A stretch of 64,000 bases of DNA from Neostapfia colusana (Eukaryota; Streptophyta; Magnoliopsida; Poales; Poaceae): positions 25,479,928 to 25,543,927 of the forward strand of contig JASWHV010000001.1 in the NCBI GenBank assembly GCA_030760725.1, read 5' to 3'. The notes beneath the pieces are model-generated. The model had not been told where the DNA came from, did no database searches, and saw only the letters and a list, made by a program, of their open reading frames with translations. The translations under genes and the position numbers were made by a program. Positions 20,373-32,495 of the stretch are shown here, piece by piece. Numbering within the stretch: the first letter of the stretch is position 1; every line of letters starts with the position of its first letter.

Positions 20373-21635
20373 ATAAAAGACGATATAAAGGTTCGAAAGG
20401 ATTTGGCAGGGCTTTGTAATCGTCCAACGCTTAAACTCTCTGAAAGTGGTGGTAAGCCACGTGCTTCTTTCTGTCTTAAACCTAAACAAAAGAAAGAAGT
20501 TTTGAATTGGTTGAAAGGGTTGAAATTCCCCGATGGCTATGTTGCTAGCTTGAAACAAGCCGTTAATGTCAAGACGGGAAAACTAACTGGGTTAAAGAGT
20601 CATGATTATCACATAATCATGAAAAGACTCCTGTCCGTTATGTTTCGGGGCTATCTTGATGACGCGGTTTGGAAAGTGTTAGCCGAGCTTAGCTATTTTT
20701 ATAGTCACCTTTGTGCTAAAAAAATTACGATAGAGATGATGGAGAAGTTAGAGAAGGAGATACCAATTCTTTTATGTAAGATGGAAAAAATATTTACTCC
20801 AAGGTTTTTCAATCCAATACAACATCTCCTTATCCATCTCCCGTATGAAGCTAAAGTGGGCGACCCTATGCAATATAGATGGATGTATCATATTAAAAGA
20901 GCCCTAAGATATCTTAAACCAATGGTTGGCAATAGCGCTAGAGTTGAAGGGTGCATCGCTGAAGCATTTACTCTTAAAAAGGTAGGATACTTTTCAATTG
21001 TTTACTTTATAGAGAAAAACAATATCAATGCTTCTACGATGCGGTACAATGTAGATGAAGATCCTCCTTGTAGTGACCTATCCATTTTTGCGACAAGGGG
21101 CACCACTATTGGTAGTAGCACGAGCTACAATTGTACCACAGAAGAAAGGAAGACCACTTTGATGTACTCGTATGCTAATATAGATGGGATGGATAAATAT
21201 TTCGAGTAAGTATTTATTCTACATCTATGTTATATAGCATTCTTTATTATACCTCATTGCTAATATTCTTGTTTTTTGGATAGTGCGTTTCATAAGCAAA
21301 ATTGGACACTTAGACATCAATCTACGAGCAAGCACGTAAAAACGATGTGACGAGATGGAATTAATGGATGGCTTAATTTTCTATCTTGGTTTTGAAATCA
21401 AGTAACATTTCCTTGTCATTTCTCTTTTTGAATTATATAGTAGTATGTAAAAAATATTCTTATAAGTTCATATTTTAGACAGTGTGTTAAAGATGCTGAC
21501 GTCCATTAAGACTTATGAAAACTATCTTACGGAATATTGAAAGTTAGAATCTACGGTCAGTACGACGTCAATGGGTTCCAATTCCGTTCGACTCAATTTG
21601 GAGCTCTTCGTCCTCTTACAACAACGACTTATACT
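20373..21635 (+). mobile_element. CACTA fragment A, DUF4218-type coding
   Basis: This 1263-bp segment begins immediately after the LTR terminal TGTCACA and ends at GACTTATACTG|GGTTAAG. A frame open from inside the LTR to TAA 21207 encodes the second gene-type protein of plant CACTA elements: LKSHDYHIIMKRLLSVMFRG, ELSYFYSHLCAK, IQHLLIHLPYEAKVGDPMQY, RVEGCIAEAFTLKK, SYANIDGMDKYFE. It is a DUF4218 region, normally located near the C-terminal part of the CACTA transposase-associated polyprotein. No CACTA terminal repeats are included, so it is a captured internal piece. A near-identical copy is at 27320-28582. Confidence 0.85.
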
Positions 21636-24600
21636 GGTTAAGTCCCCCACCTCTAGGACTCTTTGGTTAAATCCCCCACCATTAGGACTCTTTGTTTCCT
21701 CCTTTAGGACTCTTTGGTTGAGTCCCATCTTGCAAGGACTCATTGTTTCCACCCCTAGGACTTTTTGGTTGAGTCCCATCTTGCTAGGACTCTTTGTTTC
21801 CACCCCTAGGACTCTTTCCCCCTAATAAATATAACCCCCACCCCCTGGCCGCACCCCTCTCTCTTTTGGTCGTCCCCCCTGCTGCCAAGCCCCCTTCCTT
21901 GCTGCCAATTCGCCAAATCCCCCCTGCCAAAATTTGGCCACCTGTAACACCCCAAAATCCCGTTAAGAGGGGAATTTAAAAACTTTTGGACGTATTGCAT
22001 GGGCTGCAGAAATTCAAACTTAGTTGGAATTCAAATTCAAATTCAAACCAGAAAAGAAATGGAAAAAGAAAAAGAAAAACAGAAAAAAACCTGCCAGTGG
22101 GCCGAAACCCACCAGCCGGCCCACCCGATCCCGCGCCAGCCCGCAGCCGCGCCCCCCCTTCTTCCCATTGACACGCGGGGCCCGCCAACCTTTCTTCCTC
22201 CTCGCGCTCGCGCCCGCGCTCGGCCGGACTCTCTCACCCCGAATCAAAACCGACCGGAAAATCTCGCGTATCCCAGCCGACTTCCGGACCCCGAAGACTC
22301 CAGCTCGATCTAAACCAACCCGCCGCCCTCCCCCGTCTATAAAAACCCCGGCATTGTCCCGTTTTTCCCCCACGATCCGCCGATTTTCTCTCCGGTGAGA
22401 ACCCGAGCCCCTCCGGCGAATTCTGCCCAATCTACGCTCGGGAATTCTGATCTAACTCGCTGGTCTTGATCCACCGCCTCTGGGGAACCTCGCAGGTGCA
22501 GAAAACGCGGTGGTTTGCGGTTCAAACACAGCGCCGACGAGCCTCGCCGTGAATTCACCTCGGACCTCGTCGCCGACCGCCTTCCAGGACCTCCGAGCTC
22601 AAGAAAACCCCCGAGGTGAGATCCCCGACCTCCCCTCTACCGATCTATGCCATAAAATCACAGTTCTAGGAAGAATTTACGAAGATCCGAAACTCTCCAG
22701 CGAGATCGCCGCCTCCCGCCGCCGTGCGCCGCCGGGCAGCGCCACCCGCACCCGATCGGAGCGACGTGGCCGCTTGTGCGCCGTCTATTTTAAATCGCAC
22801 GGTAGAATTTAAATCCCCGCGTACCGGTTCGACGTTATAATCTCAGCCGTCTGTTTTAAATCGGACGGTCCACGTCAGCCCCGCATTATAAAGACTGGAA
22901 TTCTTACGCGCTACCCCCTGGGGTTCTCGGAAAATAAGAGCTAGCCCCGGAAACTTCTGATCTAGCCCTGGAACTTCAGAAAATCATGAAAATTCATTTA
23001 AAATTCAGTTTTAGCCCCTGGACTTGATAAAAATTAGGAAAAACCCTCTGTTAAGTGTAGTTAGACCCCTGGAAATTCTTAAAATAAATTAATGGACCCT
23101 GTAGTGGGGTGAGTTTACCTTTTTAACCCTATTTGATATTAAAGTTAGGAATTTGAATAAGTGGCTAGTATTTAAAATTTAAAAGGTGGGACAAACATAG
23201 TGTCAAATTCAAATTAAAAACTTTCCCAGTACTTAGAAAACCTTGGAGTGAGATAAAAATAGATTTTTGGCTGAAATGAATCTGTATAATTGATTATTCA
23301 CATTTATTAGTTAGAGGGACACATTTTTTAAGTAGAGAATAATTCTGAAAATTAGAAAAATAAATGTAAAATAGTTTACATCAGAGGAAAAGATCAAAAA
23401 TATATTATTAACTATTTTGGATCAGAACCTATTCTGTTTAGATGATGTGTCTTACTATTTTCATAATAAAGAACACATTTAGGCGTAGGAAGTAAATTTG
23501 AAAATATAACAAGCTAGGTATAAATAATTAGAAAATGATAAATGAAGTTTCCAAAATCCAAAGAATTCAGTTTAGTGTTGGTAGAAGTTCTGAAGACACA
23601 TATGGAGTAGGAAAATACCTTTTATGCGTACTTAGTAGCTAAAAGGTGTAGTAATTGAATATAAGGAATTTATTTAAATTGGAAACTCATATATATAGTA
23701 TGCAAGCATAAATATGAATACAAAAGTAGGAACCATATACACATGATTAAAACTGCATGTAAGCCACAAATCAACACCCATAGAGTAACCACAACACATA
23801 TAATTGTGAATGACTTTCATAAATGTGAATGTGTGGTTTGTATGAAGTGGAAGTGTGAACTATGTCTTATGGATTGTTGTTTTTCTTTTGCTATGTGTGA
23901 TGGTATGAGTAGAACCTGCTCCAGAGCAAGTTCTCCCTTTCCAAGATCAGGACTACCCATTTCAAGAGCAGCAGGAAGGAGGCAAGTGTCCTTGACCACT
24001 TTGATCCTATGCTAGGATGTGTAGCTAGAATTATTTGCATTGTCAATTGAAATATGAAACCCATGCTAGGAAGTTTCCCTAGAATTGCATTACCTTGTTT
24101 CCTTGTAGCTTGGGTTGGGATTTATTTTATCATGTCATTTATTATTATGCATATGCTTAACCATGCTTAGAATGGGATATTTGGGATATGAGATCATCAG
24201 TTTATTTTACCATACTCTTGAATGAGATGTTGTGAGTTATGTATCAAGGCAAGTTGGATGTTTTGGTTGGTGCTGGGTGCACGAGACTCGGGTTTGTGTT
24301 TAGTACTTGCCTGGATCCTAAGGACCGGTTCATGGAGCATGTAACCTGGCTTTACCGTGCCAACCACATGCTGAGATGGGGCAGCTTGGCCAATTAATTA
24401 AGTGAATCCCCGGCGTAGTATGGGTGTGTTGGATGGTGCGGGGAGTAGGTGTCAGCTGGACTACCTTATAAACCGCAAGGCTCAAGAGGGGGGCCACTGC
24501 AGCGGGGTTGGAGCCTCTTGTATGCTGTTAGGGGTGAAACCTCAGTGGGCCCACGCTCGTCGGGAATCCCTTTGTAAAGGCTTTGTAGTGATCTCCTGGC

Positions 24601-27319
24601 TATACACCTGGGAAGTGTGAATGTGGTTCGTAGCCACTGGCATAATGAAGGTTCTTTTAGTCCACCCGGCAACGGGGGATGAAATCACTACATATGGGTA
24701 CAGTGGTACAAACTCTGCAGAGTCAAAACTGTCATGATAGCCGTGCTCACGGTCAAGAGCGGCTTGGACTTATTCATGATTAGAGGAGTGGTGGTTTTGG
24801 AAGTTGTGGATGTTAAGCGGGGAGCTTAACATTGGAAATGATGTTATGGTTATTTGATTTTGATGATGGGATGGGAGATTGGGACCATTTCACCTGTGTA
24901 GTAATGTAGGTGCTTAATAAGCTAAGGTGATAGGTATTAATTGCGTAGTGCTTTAACCATGAGTTCGACCTCCCCTTGTTCTAGCCATGCATGACATAAC
25001 TTTCCCACACTTGCTGAGTACCATCGGTACTCAACCTTGCATATTTGTTGGTTTATATTGCTGCTCAGGTCAAGATAATGAGGTGGTGTATAATGACCAA
25101 GACTTTGGACCCGAAGAAGGTTTCTAGGTTCATGGAGACCCCCGGGCAACGCCTGTGACAAAGCCCACAAGAATAATATTCCGCTGCTAGTTTATTTACT
25201 TGTGATGAACCTATTATTGTTCAGCAAGACATTTGCTATGTAAGACTTATTTATATTCGACACCTGGCTTGTAATAAATGATGCTTCACTATTTGTCATC
25301 ACATGTATGAGAAAATGATTCTGGCATACATGTGATATTCACTTGGTTGTTTTTCGGAAAAACCGGGTGTGACACCACCGTCGAGCCTAGTCACGCCTCG
25401 CCGTCGCCGGAGAAGAAGCTCGACGATCTGTCCTGCCCTAATCTTCCATAGAAAAATTCCACGCTGCTGCCATTGCTAGGAGAAAGGCCCTGCCACAAGG
25501 ATGAAGTGAGGTAGGTCTTCATTACCCATCTTACGATGTCACCGCTGTTTCTACGCATCCATTTTCTTCGCCCCTTTCAAAATGAAACTTTTGCGTGTGG
25601 ATAGATCACGTTTTGATCGATTTTTTACGATGGAATTGATCTAGATCTTGAGTCAAGATCATCACCATGTCCACACTTGATCCCTACACCCTTGTTCATC
25701 ATAAAACCCTTGAGTAAAGTTTGTGCATGATAATTGATTGCTGTGAATTTTGTATGTGCGTGGTCGTGATTAGAAGGACAAACTAAAGAGGCCATCTACG
25801 AGGATCTACAACACCAAGACTTCGATACGCTTGAGCAACAAGAGCCACGGGAGCAAGGCAAGTGCCCCTTGACCATATTGATCCCATGTTTTGAAACTGT
25901 TTTGTTTGCGAAAACTCATACGTCTGAGTCAACTTGATGGGACACCCTTTTATAGGAGTTTACTAGTTTTGTTAACCATCCTTGTCGCCGGGAAAGTTGA
26001 TGAGTCGGGTATGGTCGTTTTTCCTTTTTGCTTCGCTTAATCTACGGGATACGGGAAGCTGAAATAAAACATGTCTAGCTACTTCACTTATATGAATAAT
26101 GATGATGAGAACTTGATGATATTAATGAGTATGGAATCGGGGAGATCTAGGCAAGCTTGGTTCGTGGATGTTGCTGAATGAGATGGTGGTTTACTTGCCG
26201 TAGATCTAAGGACCGGTTCATGCCATCACATACTAGGAAAACAGTGTCACCACAAGGCCAAATATGGGTGTGGCTTAGCTGACTAATTTGGTGTGTTGCT
26301 AGCTTGTTATGGACCGTTGGATAGCGCGGGGAATGGGAGTAGAGAGGGACTGCCCTGGGAAAATGGTGATTCGAACCTGCCGGTGAAACCTCAGTGGGTC
26401 CGTACATCTAGTAGCCCCTTTGTAAAGGCTATTTTGTGATCTCTTGGTCATACACCGACAGTTGTGTACTGGTATAATGGAGGTTCTGCAGTCGCCGACG
26501 GGTGACAAAATCATGAACTTGTGGGTAAAGTGGTGCCACCTCTGCAGAGTGTAAAACTATCATGATAGCCATGCTTCCGGTCACAAGCACCTGGCCAACT
26601 CACATGATTAGAGGGAAAACTTTGGATGGATATTCGGTATGGTTATGGTATGGTCATTGGGATTGGTTTTGGAACTGTTTTTAGTCATAACAATAAGTTT
26701 GGTTTCGGTTATATGAATATGAAATGGTTATGAATTTATGAGTATGAGATGAACTTGAGAAAGATTATTGGCTGGTTTAGACTTGATAAATAGTGAATTA
26801 TGATAAAAGAATGTTGCTGATTACTTGGTTATATTGGGATTTAATTCATCTAGACTTAGTTGCTGTTTTTACCATGTTTGTGAAATAAAATTTGCTTGCT
26901 ACAATGAGCCTTTTTATTCCATACCTTGTTGTAAGCTACATGTCATACTTTTCCCGCACTTGCTGAGTACGACATGTACTCACCCTTGCATTACCACATA
27001 AACATCAACTACAGGAGATGAGTACTTTGAGGACCTTGTGGAGTACTAGGCGTGCGAACTACCGTCAACATGCCTATGGAGTTGAAGATTGGAGCCTGCT
27101 GTTTTAGTTATTTTCCACTGTCGTTTAGAGTCTTCCGCTGCTAAATAAGTTGGATATTTATGAGTGAGACATTGAGTTACTGTAATAAAGTACTTAAACA
27201 ATATTTGTACGTGGCTATATTCTGAATTTAGTTTGTGGAATACATGTGTATGTGTGATAAACATCCTGGGCACACATATGCATTCACTTGGTTCCATTTT
27301 TTCGGAACCGGGTGTCACA
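21636..27319 (+). repeat. Tekay LTR copy 2, 5'-truncated, chimeric, interrupted by a solo LTR
   Basis: It starts inside the GGTTAAGTCCC array and ends CGGAACCGGGTGTCACA at 27319. It is interrupted at 21942-25374. Its proximal half (to about 25700) shares diagnostic bases with copy 3 (CTCGACGATCTG, CCACGCTGCTGCC, GATTTTTTACGATGG). Its distal half (from about 25710) shares them with copy 1 (GCTGTGAATTTTGTAT, ATTAGAAGGACAAACTAAAG). At the switch it lacks about 104 bp present in both other copies (AAAACCC|TTGAGTAAAG). Confidence 0.85.
21942..25374 (+). mobile_element. Solo LTR of a second Gypsy family, TSD CCACC
   Basis: This 3433-bp segment starts TGTAACACCCCAAAATCCCG and ends AACCGGGTGTGACA. 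It is flanked by perfect CCACC duplications (21937-21941 and 25375-25379). The end structure and internal words such as CACACTTGCTGAGTACCATC resemble, but do not match, the surrounding Tekay LTR, so it is a related family. No coding region, primer-binding site or second LTR is present. It therefore arose by LTR-LTR recombination of a full element after insertion into LTR copy 2. Confidence 0.9.
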
Positions 27320-28582
27320 ATAAAAGACGATATAAAGGTTTGAAAGGATTTGGCAGGGCTTTGTAGTCGTCCAACGCTTAAACTCTCTGAAAGTGGTGGT
27401 AAGCCACGTGCTTCTTTCTGTCTTAAACCTAAACAGAAGAAAGAAGTTTTGAATTGGTTGAAAGGGTTGAAATTCCCCGATGGCTATGTTGCTAGCTTGA
27501 AATAAGCCGTTAATGTCAAGACGGGAAAACTAACTGGGTTAAAGAGTCATGATTATCACATAATCATGAAAAGACTCCTGTCCGTTATGTTTCGGGGCTA
27601 TCTTGATGACGTGGTTTGGAAAGTGTTAGCCGAGCTTAGCTATTTTTATAGTCACCTCTGTGCTAAAGAAATTACGATAGAGATGATGGAGAAGTTAGAG
27701 AAGGAGATACCAATTCTTTTATGTAAGATGGAAAAAATATTTACTCCAGGGTTTTTCAATCCAATACAACATCTCCTTATCCATCTCCCGTATGAAGCTA
27801 AAGTGGGCGACCCTATGTAATATAGATGGATGTATCATATTAAAAGAGCCCTAAGATATCTTAAACCAATGGTTGGCAATAGCGCTAGAGTTGAAGGGTG
27901 CATCGTTGAAGCATTTACTCTTAACAAGGTAGGATACTTTTCAATTGTTTACTTTATAGAGGAAAACAATATCAATGCTTCTACGATGCGGTACAATGTT
28001 GATGAAGATCCTCCTTGTAGTGACCTATCCACTTTTGCGACAAGGGGCACCACTATTGGTAGTAGCACGAGCTACAATTGTACCGCAGAAGAAAGGAAGA
28101 CCACTTTGATGTACTCGTATGCTAATATAGATGGGATGGATAAATATTTCGAGTAAGTATTTATTCTACATCTATGTTATATAGCATTCTTTATTATAGC
28201 TCATTGCTAATATTCTTGTTTTTTGGATAGTGCATTTCATTAGCAAAATTGGACACTTAGACATCAATCTACGAGCAAGCACGTAAAAACGATGTGACGA
28301 GATGGAATTAATGGATAGCTTAATTTTCTATCTTGGTTTTGAAATCAAGTAACATTTCCTTGTCATTTCTCTTTTTGAATTATATAGTAGTATGTAAAAA
28401 ATATTCTTATAAGTTCGTATTTTAGAAAGTGTGTTAAAGATGCCGACGTCCATTAAGACTTATGAAAACTATCTTACGGAATATTGAAAGTTAGAATCTA
28501 CGGTCAGTACGACATCATTGGGTTCCAATTCCGTTCGACTCAATTTGGAGCTCTTCGTCCTCTTACAACAACGACTTATACT
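27320..28582 (+). pseudogene. CACTA fragment B, duplicate with nonsense mutations
   Basis: Same length (1263 bp) and same junctions as fragment A. I count about 25 differences by eye, near 2%. The A-copy frame is broken here by three C-to-T stops: CGA to TGA at about 27340, CAA to TAA at about 27502, and CAA to TAA at about 27817. Many other differences are also C/T or G/A, consistent with deamination in methylated silent DNA. Confidence 0.85.
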
Positions 28583-30937
28583 GGTTAAGTCCCCCACCTC
28601 TAGGACTCTTTGGTTAAATCCCCCACCATTAGGACTCTTTGGTTGAGTCCCATCTTGCTAGGACTCATTGTTTCCACCCCTAGGACTTTTTGGTTGAGTC
28701 CCATCTTGCTAGGACTCTTTGTTTCCACCCCTAGGACTCTTCCCCCCCCCCCCTTATAAATATAACCCCCACCCCCTGGCCGCACCCCTCTCTCTTTGGT
28801 CGTCCCCCCTGCTGCCAAGCCCCCTTCCTTGCTGCCAATTCGCCAAGTCCCCCCTGCCGGAATTTGGCCACCGTCGAGCCCAGTCACGCCTCACCGTCGC
28901 TGGAGAAGAAGCTCGACGATCTGTCCTGCCCTAATCTTCCATAGAAAAATTCCACGCTGCTGCCATTGCTAGGAGAAAGGCCCTGCCACAAGGATGAAGT
29001 GAGGTAGGTCTTCATTACCCATCTTACGATGTCACCGCTGTTTCTACGCATCCATTTTCTTCGCCCCTTTCGAAGTGAAACTTTTGCGTGTGGATAGATC
29101 ACGTTTTGATCGATTTTTTACGATGGAATTGATCTAGATCTTGAGTCAAGATCATCACCATGTCCACACTTGATCCCTACACCCTTGTTCATCATAAAAC
29201 CCAATGAAAGCCCATTAAAACATGCAAGAATATGTAAAAAACTGGTTTAATAAAACTGCACTATAGGATTTGCAATCATCTACCCTATTGCATCTTGAGT
29301 AAAGTTTGTGCATGATGATTGATTGCTGTAAATATTGTATGTGCGTGGTCGTGAGTAGAAGAACAAGCTCAAGAGACCGTCTACGAGGAACTACAACACC
29401 AAGACTTTGAGACGCTTGAGCAACACGAACCACGGGAGCAAGGTAAGTGCCCCTTGACCATATTGATCCCATGTTTTGAAACTGTTTTGTTTGCGAAAAC
29501 TCGTATGCTTGAGTCAACTTGATGGGACACCCTTTTTATAGGAGTTTACTAGTTCTGTTAACCATCCTTATCGCCGGGAAATTTGATGAGTCGGGTATGG
29601 TTGTTTTTCCTTTTTGCTTCACTTAATCTACAGGATACGAGAAGCCGAATTAAAACATGTTTAGCTACTGCACTCATATGAACAATGACGATGAGAACTT
29701 GATGATGTTAATGGGCATAGAATAAGGGAGATCTTGGCAAGCTTGGTTCGTGAATGTTGCTGGATGAGATGGTGGTACTTGCCGTAGATCTAAGGACCGG
29801 TTCATGCGAGAATATGCCGAGAAAACAGTGCCACCACAAGGCCAAGTATGGATGCGGCTTAGCTGATTAATTATGTGTGTTGCTAGCTTGTTATGGACCG
29901 TGGATGACGCGGGGAATGAGAGTCGAGGAGGACTGCTGTGGGAACTGCATGGCACAAGAGGGGTCCCGTGGGTGGGAGAATGGTGATTTGAGCCTGCCGG
30001 TGAAAACTCAGTGAGTCCATACATCTAGTAGCCCCTTTGTAAAGGCTATTTTGTGATATCTTGGCCATACACCGACGGTTGTGTACTGGTATAATGGAGG
30101 TTCTGCAGTCACTGACGGTTGACGAAATCACAAACCTGTGGGTAAAGTGGTGCCACCTCTGCAGAGTGTAAAACTATTATGATAGCCGTGCTTCCGATCA
30201 CAAGCACCTGGCCAACTTCCATGATTAGAGGGAAAACTTGGGTTGATTATTCGGTATGGTTATGGTATGGTCATTGGGATTGGTTTTGGGACTGTTTTGA
30301 GTCATGAAAATGAGTTTGGTTTCGGTTATATGAATATGAGATGATTATGAATATTTATGAGTATGAGATGAACTTGAGAAAGATTATTGGCTGGTTGAGA
30401 CTTGATAAATGGTGATTTATGATGAAAGAATGTTGCTGATTTACTTGGTCATATTGGGAACAAACCCATCTACACTTAGTTGCTGTTTTTATCATGTTTG
30501 TGAAATAAAATTTGCTTGCTGCAATGAAACTTTTTATTTCCTACCTTGTTTTAAGATACATGCCATACCTTTCCCGCACTTGCTGAGTACGACATGTACT
30601 CACCCTTGCATTACTACATAAACATCAGCTACAGGAGATGAGTACTTCGAGGACCATGTGGAGTATTAGACATGCGAACTACCGTCGACATGCCTGTGGA
30701 TCGAAGATGGAGCCTGTTGTCTTTAGTTACTTTCCGTTGTCGTTTAGAATCTTCCGCTGCAAGAATAAGTTAGAGATTCATGAGTTAGACATTGAGTCAT
30801 TGTAATAAAGTACTTAAACACTATTTATTCGTGGTTATATTCTGAATTCAGTTTGTGGATTACATGTGTATGTGTGATGAACATCCTGGGCACACATATG
30901 CATTCACTTGGTTCTATTTTCGGAACTGGGTGTCACA
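28583..30937 (+). repeat. Tekay LTR copy 3, 5'-truncated (functional 5' LTR position)
   Basis: It starts at the same GGTTAAGTCCC junction as copy 2 and ends CGGAACTGGGTGTCACA at 30937, directly before the primer-binding site. A TATAAATATAAC box is present at about 28754. It lacks the first 590 bp of the LTR, including the ATAGAAATGG minisatellite. Confidence 0.9.
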
Positions 30938-30955
30938 GATTGGTACCAGAGCCAC
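30938..30955 (+). other. Tekay primer-binding site
   Basis: GATTGGTACCAGAGCCAC follows the LTR end. TTGGTACCAGAGCC is close to the initiator-Met tRNA complement (TGGTATCAGAGC) used by Gypsy chromoviruses. Confidence 0.8.
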
Positions 30956-31204
30956 GTTGACCGTAGAACGCAAGCCTAGGTAAATGTACACTCTAAAACA
31001 CATAGGAACACCCCTCTAAACTCCTATTTTTGAAAATTGCTTGTTGCTGCACTTTACTTGTCAATTCAGCCACCGCAAAGTGCTATTTTCAGCCCCTCTT
31101 TTCTCTTTTTTGGACAGCAACACTTTTGCTTCCTTGCTTCAATAGCTTCTTATGTTTTGGAGTTATTTCTTCCTTCTCTAAAGATTCTCATGTCCTATTT
31201 ATAG

Positions 31205-32172
31205 ATGCCGGTGACCAGGAGTACAACACGCATAAGGACTCGTCCACCACCACGTGGGAGTGCACTTAACCCCATTGAGGTGTCCGATGGACCCTATTGG
31301 AAGGAGGTGAAGATGGAAACTCATGATGAAGATGAAGTCAATAGCTCTATACATGAGGAAGAGGATCTGGAAGAGGTGAAACCATTCGAAGACGACATGG
31401 AAGATGATCCACAAGAACGACATTGGTACGCACCCCAGGAGGAGTTTCACGCACCCCGTGGAGCCTCATGAAGCTGTGATGGGAGGAGATGAATCCGAGG
31501 AGGAGTCACCCCTTGCTGAGACCAATAATGAAAGTGATGAATGGGCCAACCATTCAGCTCGAGAATTTTGGTCTGACAGAATGGAAGGAGGACACATATC
31601 CAGGGAGCTCAAAGAATTTCTGGATTGCTGCAGCCTATACCCGGAATATCTTCTCAAGAAAGTCCCTCGTCTCGAACATGAAGAGTGGAAGGCTGAAGTA
31701 ACCATCCTATCTAATGGTAGGGTTGTCACTCGGCAGTTTGCACCCACATGGAGAGCTACAAAGGGCAGAAGCTATCGATGATGCTGCATGGGATGCACTA
31801 ACCGGACTGTGCTATGCCTTCCGTGGGCAGCTTGAGGACACAACTTTTGAGCTGCACCAGTATCGGAAGAGTGGTACAAGGGAGATCATTGGATCCCATG
31901 TAACAGCTATTTCCAACCCACAAGCTTCTGACAAGTCTTAGAGGTTGCTCGTGGAGTTGGGAAACCGCTATGCAAGGGCACAAGAAGAGATCTGTTACCT
32001 CCGCAAGAAGCTGTATTTGCTGGAGAAACAAGAGGAGACTCGTGCCAACGCGGGAGCGAATGGAGCACCAGCGTCATCTAACCCTACATGGACTGCCGAC
32101 TCACCATGGCGTGTGCCCATGTATGGAACACCCCCGTCACACGGCGAAAACAGCACCGATTCTCATGGTTAA
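31205..32172 (+). pseudogene. Acidic ORF of the composite Gypsy element, not a typical gag
   Basis: The ATG at 31205 opens a frame starting MPVTRSTTRIRTRPPPRGSA, then a strongly acidic stretch (DDMEDDPQE). It continues across shifts at about 31470, 31780 and 31940 with EFWSDRMEGGHISRELKEF, WDALTGLCYAFRGQLED and a coiled-coil-like RYARAQEEICYLRKKLYLLE. There is no capsid motif and no CCHC knuckle. It resembles ORFs carried by non-autonomous grass Gypsy elements rather than Tekay gag (from memory, not verified). Function is unknown. Confidence 0.6.
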
Positions 32173-32495
32173 GTATAGGTTTCCATTGAATAAAGCTGTA
32201 ATAGGAACGTTAAGATCGTTGTAGCTTGAATAAGAATGGTGTGCTGAATTTTTGTGATGATTGCTTGTGTTTATGTGCTGATGTGAGTTGTGGGACGCTT
32301 CGGCGAAAGTCCACATCCACACATAGTAGAGAGATGTGAGATGCTTCGACACTTGTTCACATCCTCATATAGGATGAAATTAATAAAATAAGTTGCTTAG
32401 CTCATATACCTTGATGCATATAGTTGGGAAATCTCTTCTTTCAATTCTGAATTCTATTTTAAAAGTAAGCCTTAAAATAAGGGGGGTAGATTTTC
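32173..32495. other. Non-coding join with an internal purine tract
   Basis: The stretch between the acidic ORF and the pol segment has no open frame. At 32478-32492 it contains AATAAGGGGGGTAG, which matches the element's own polypurine tract before the 3' LTR (TTAAGGGGGGTAGG at 35610-35623). The pol frame restarts immediately after, at the very end of the protease. Confidence 0.7.
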
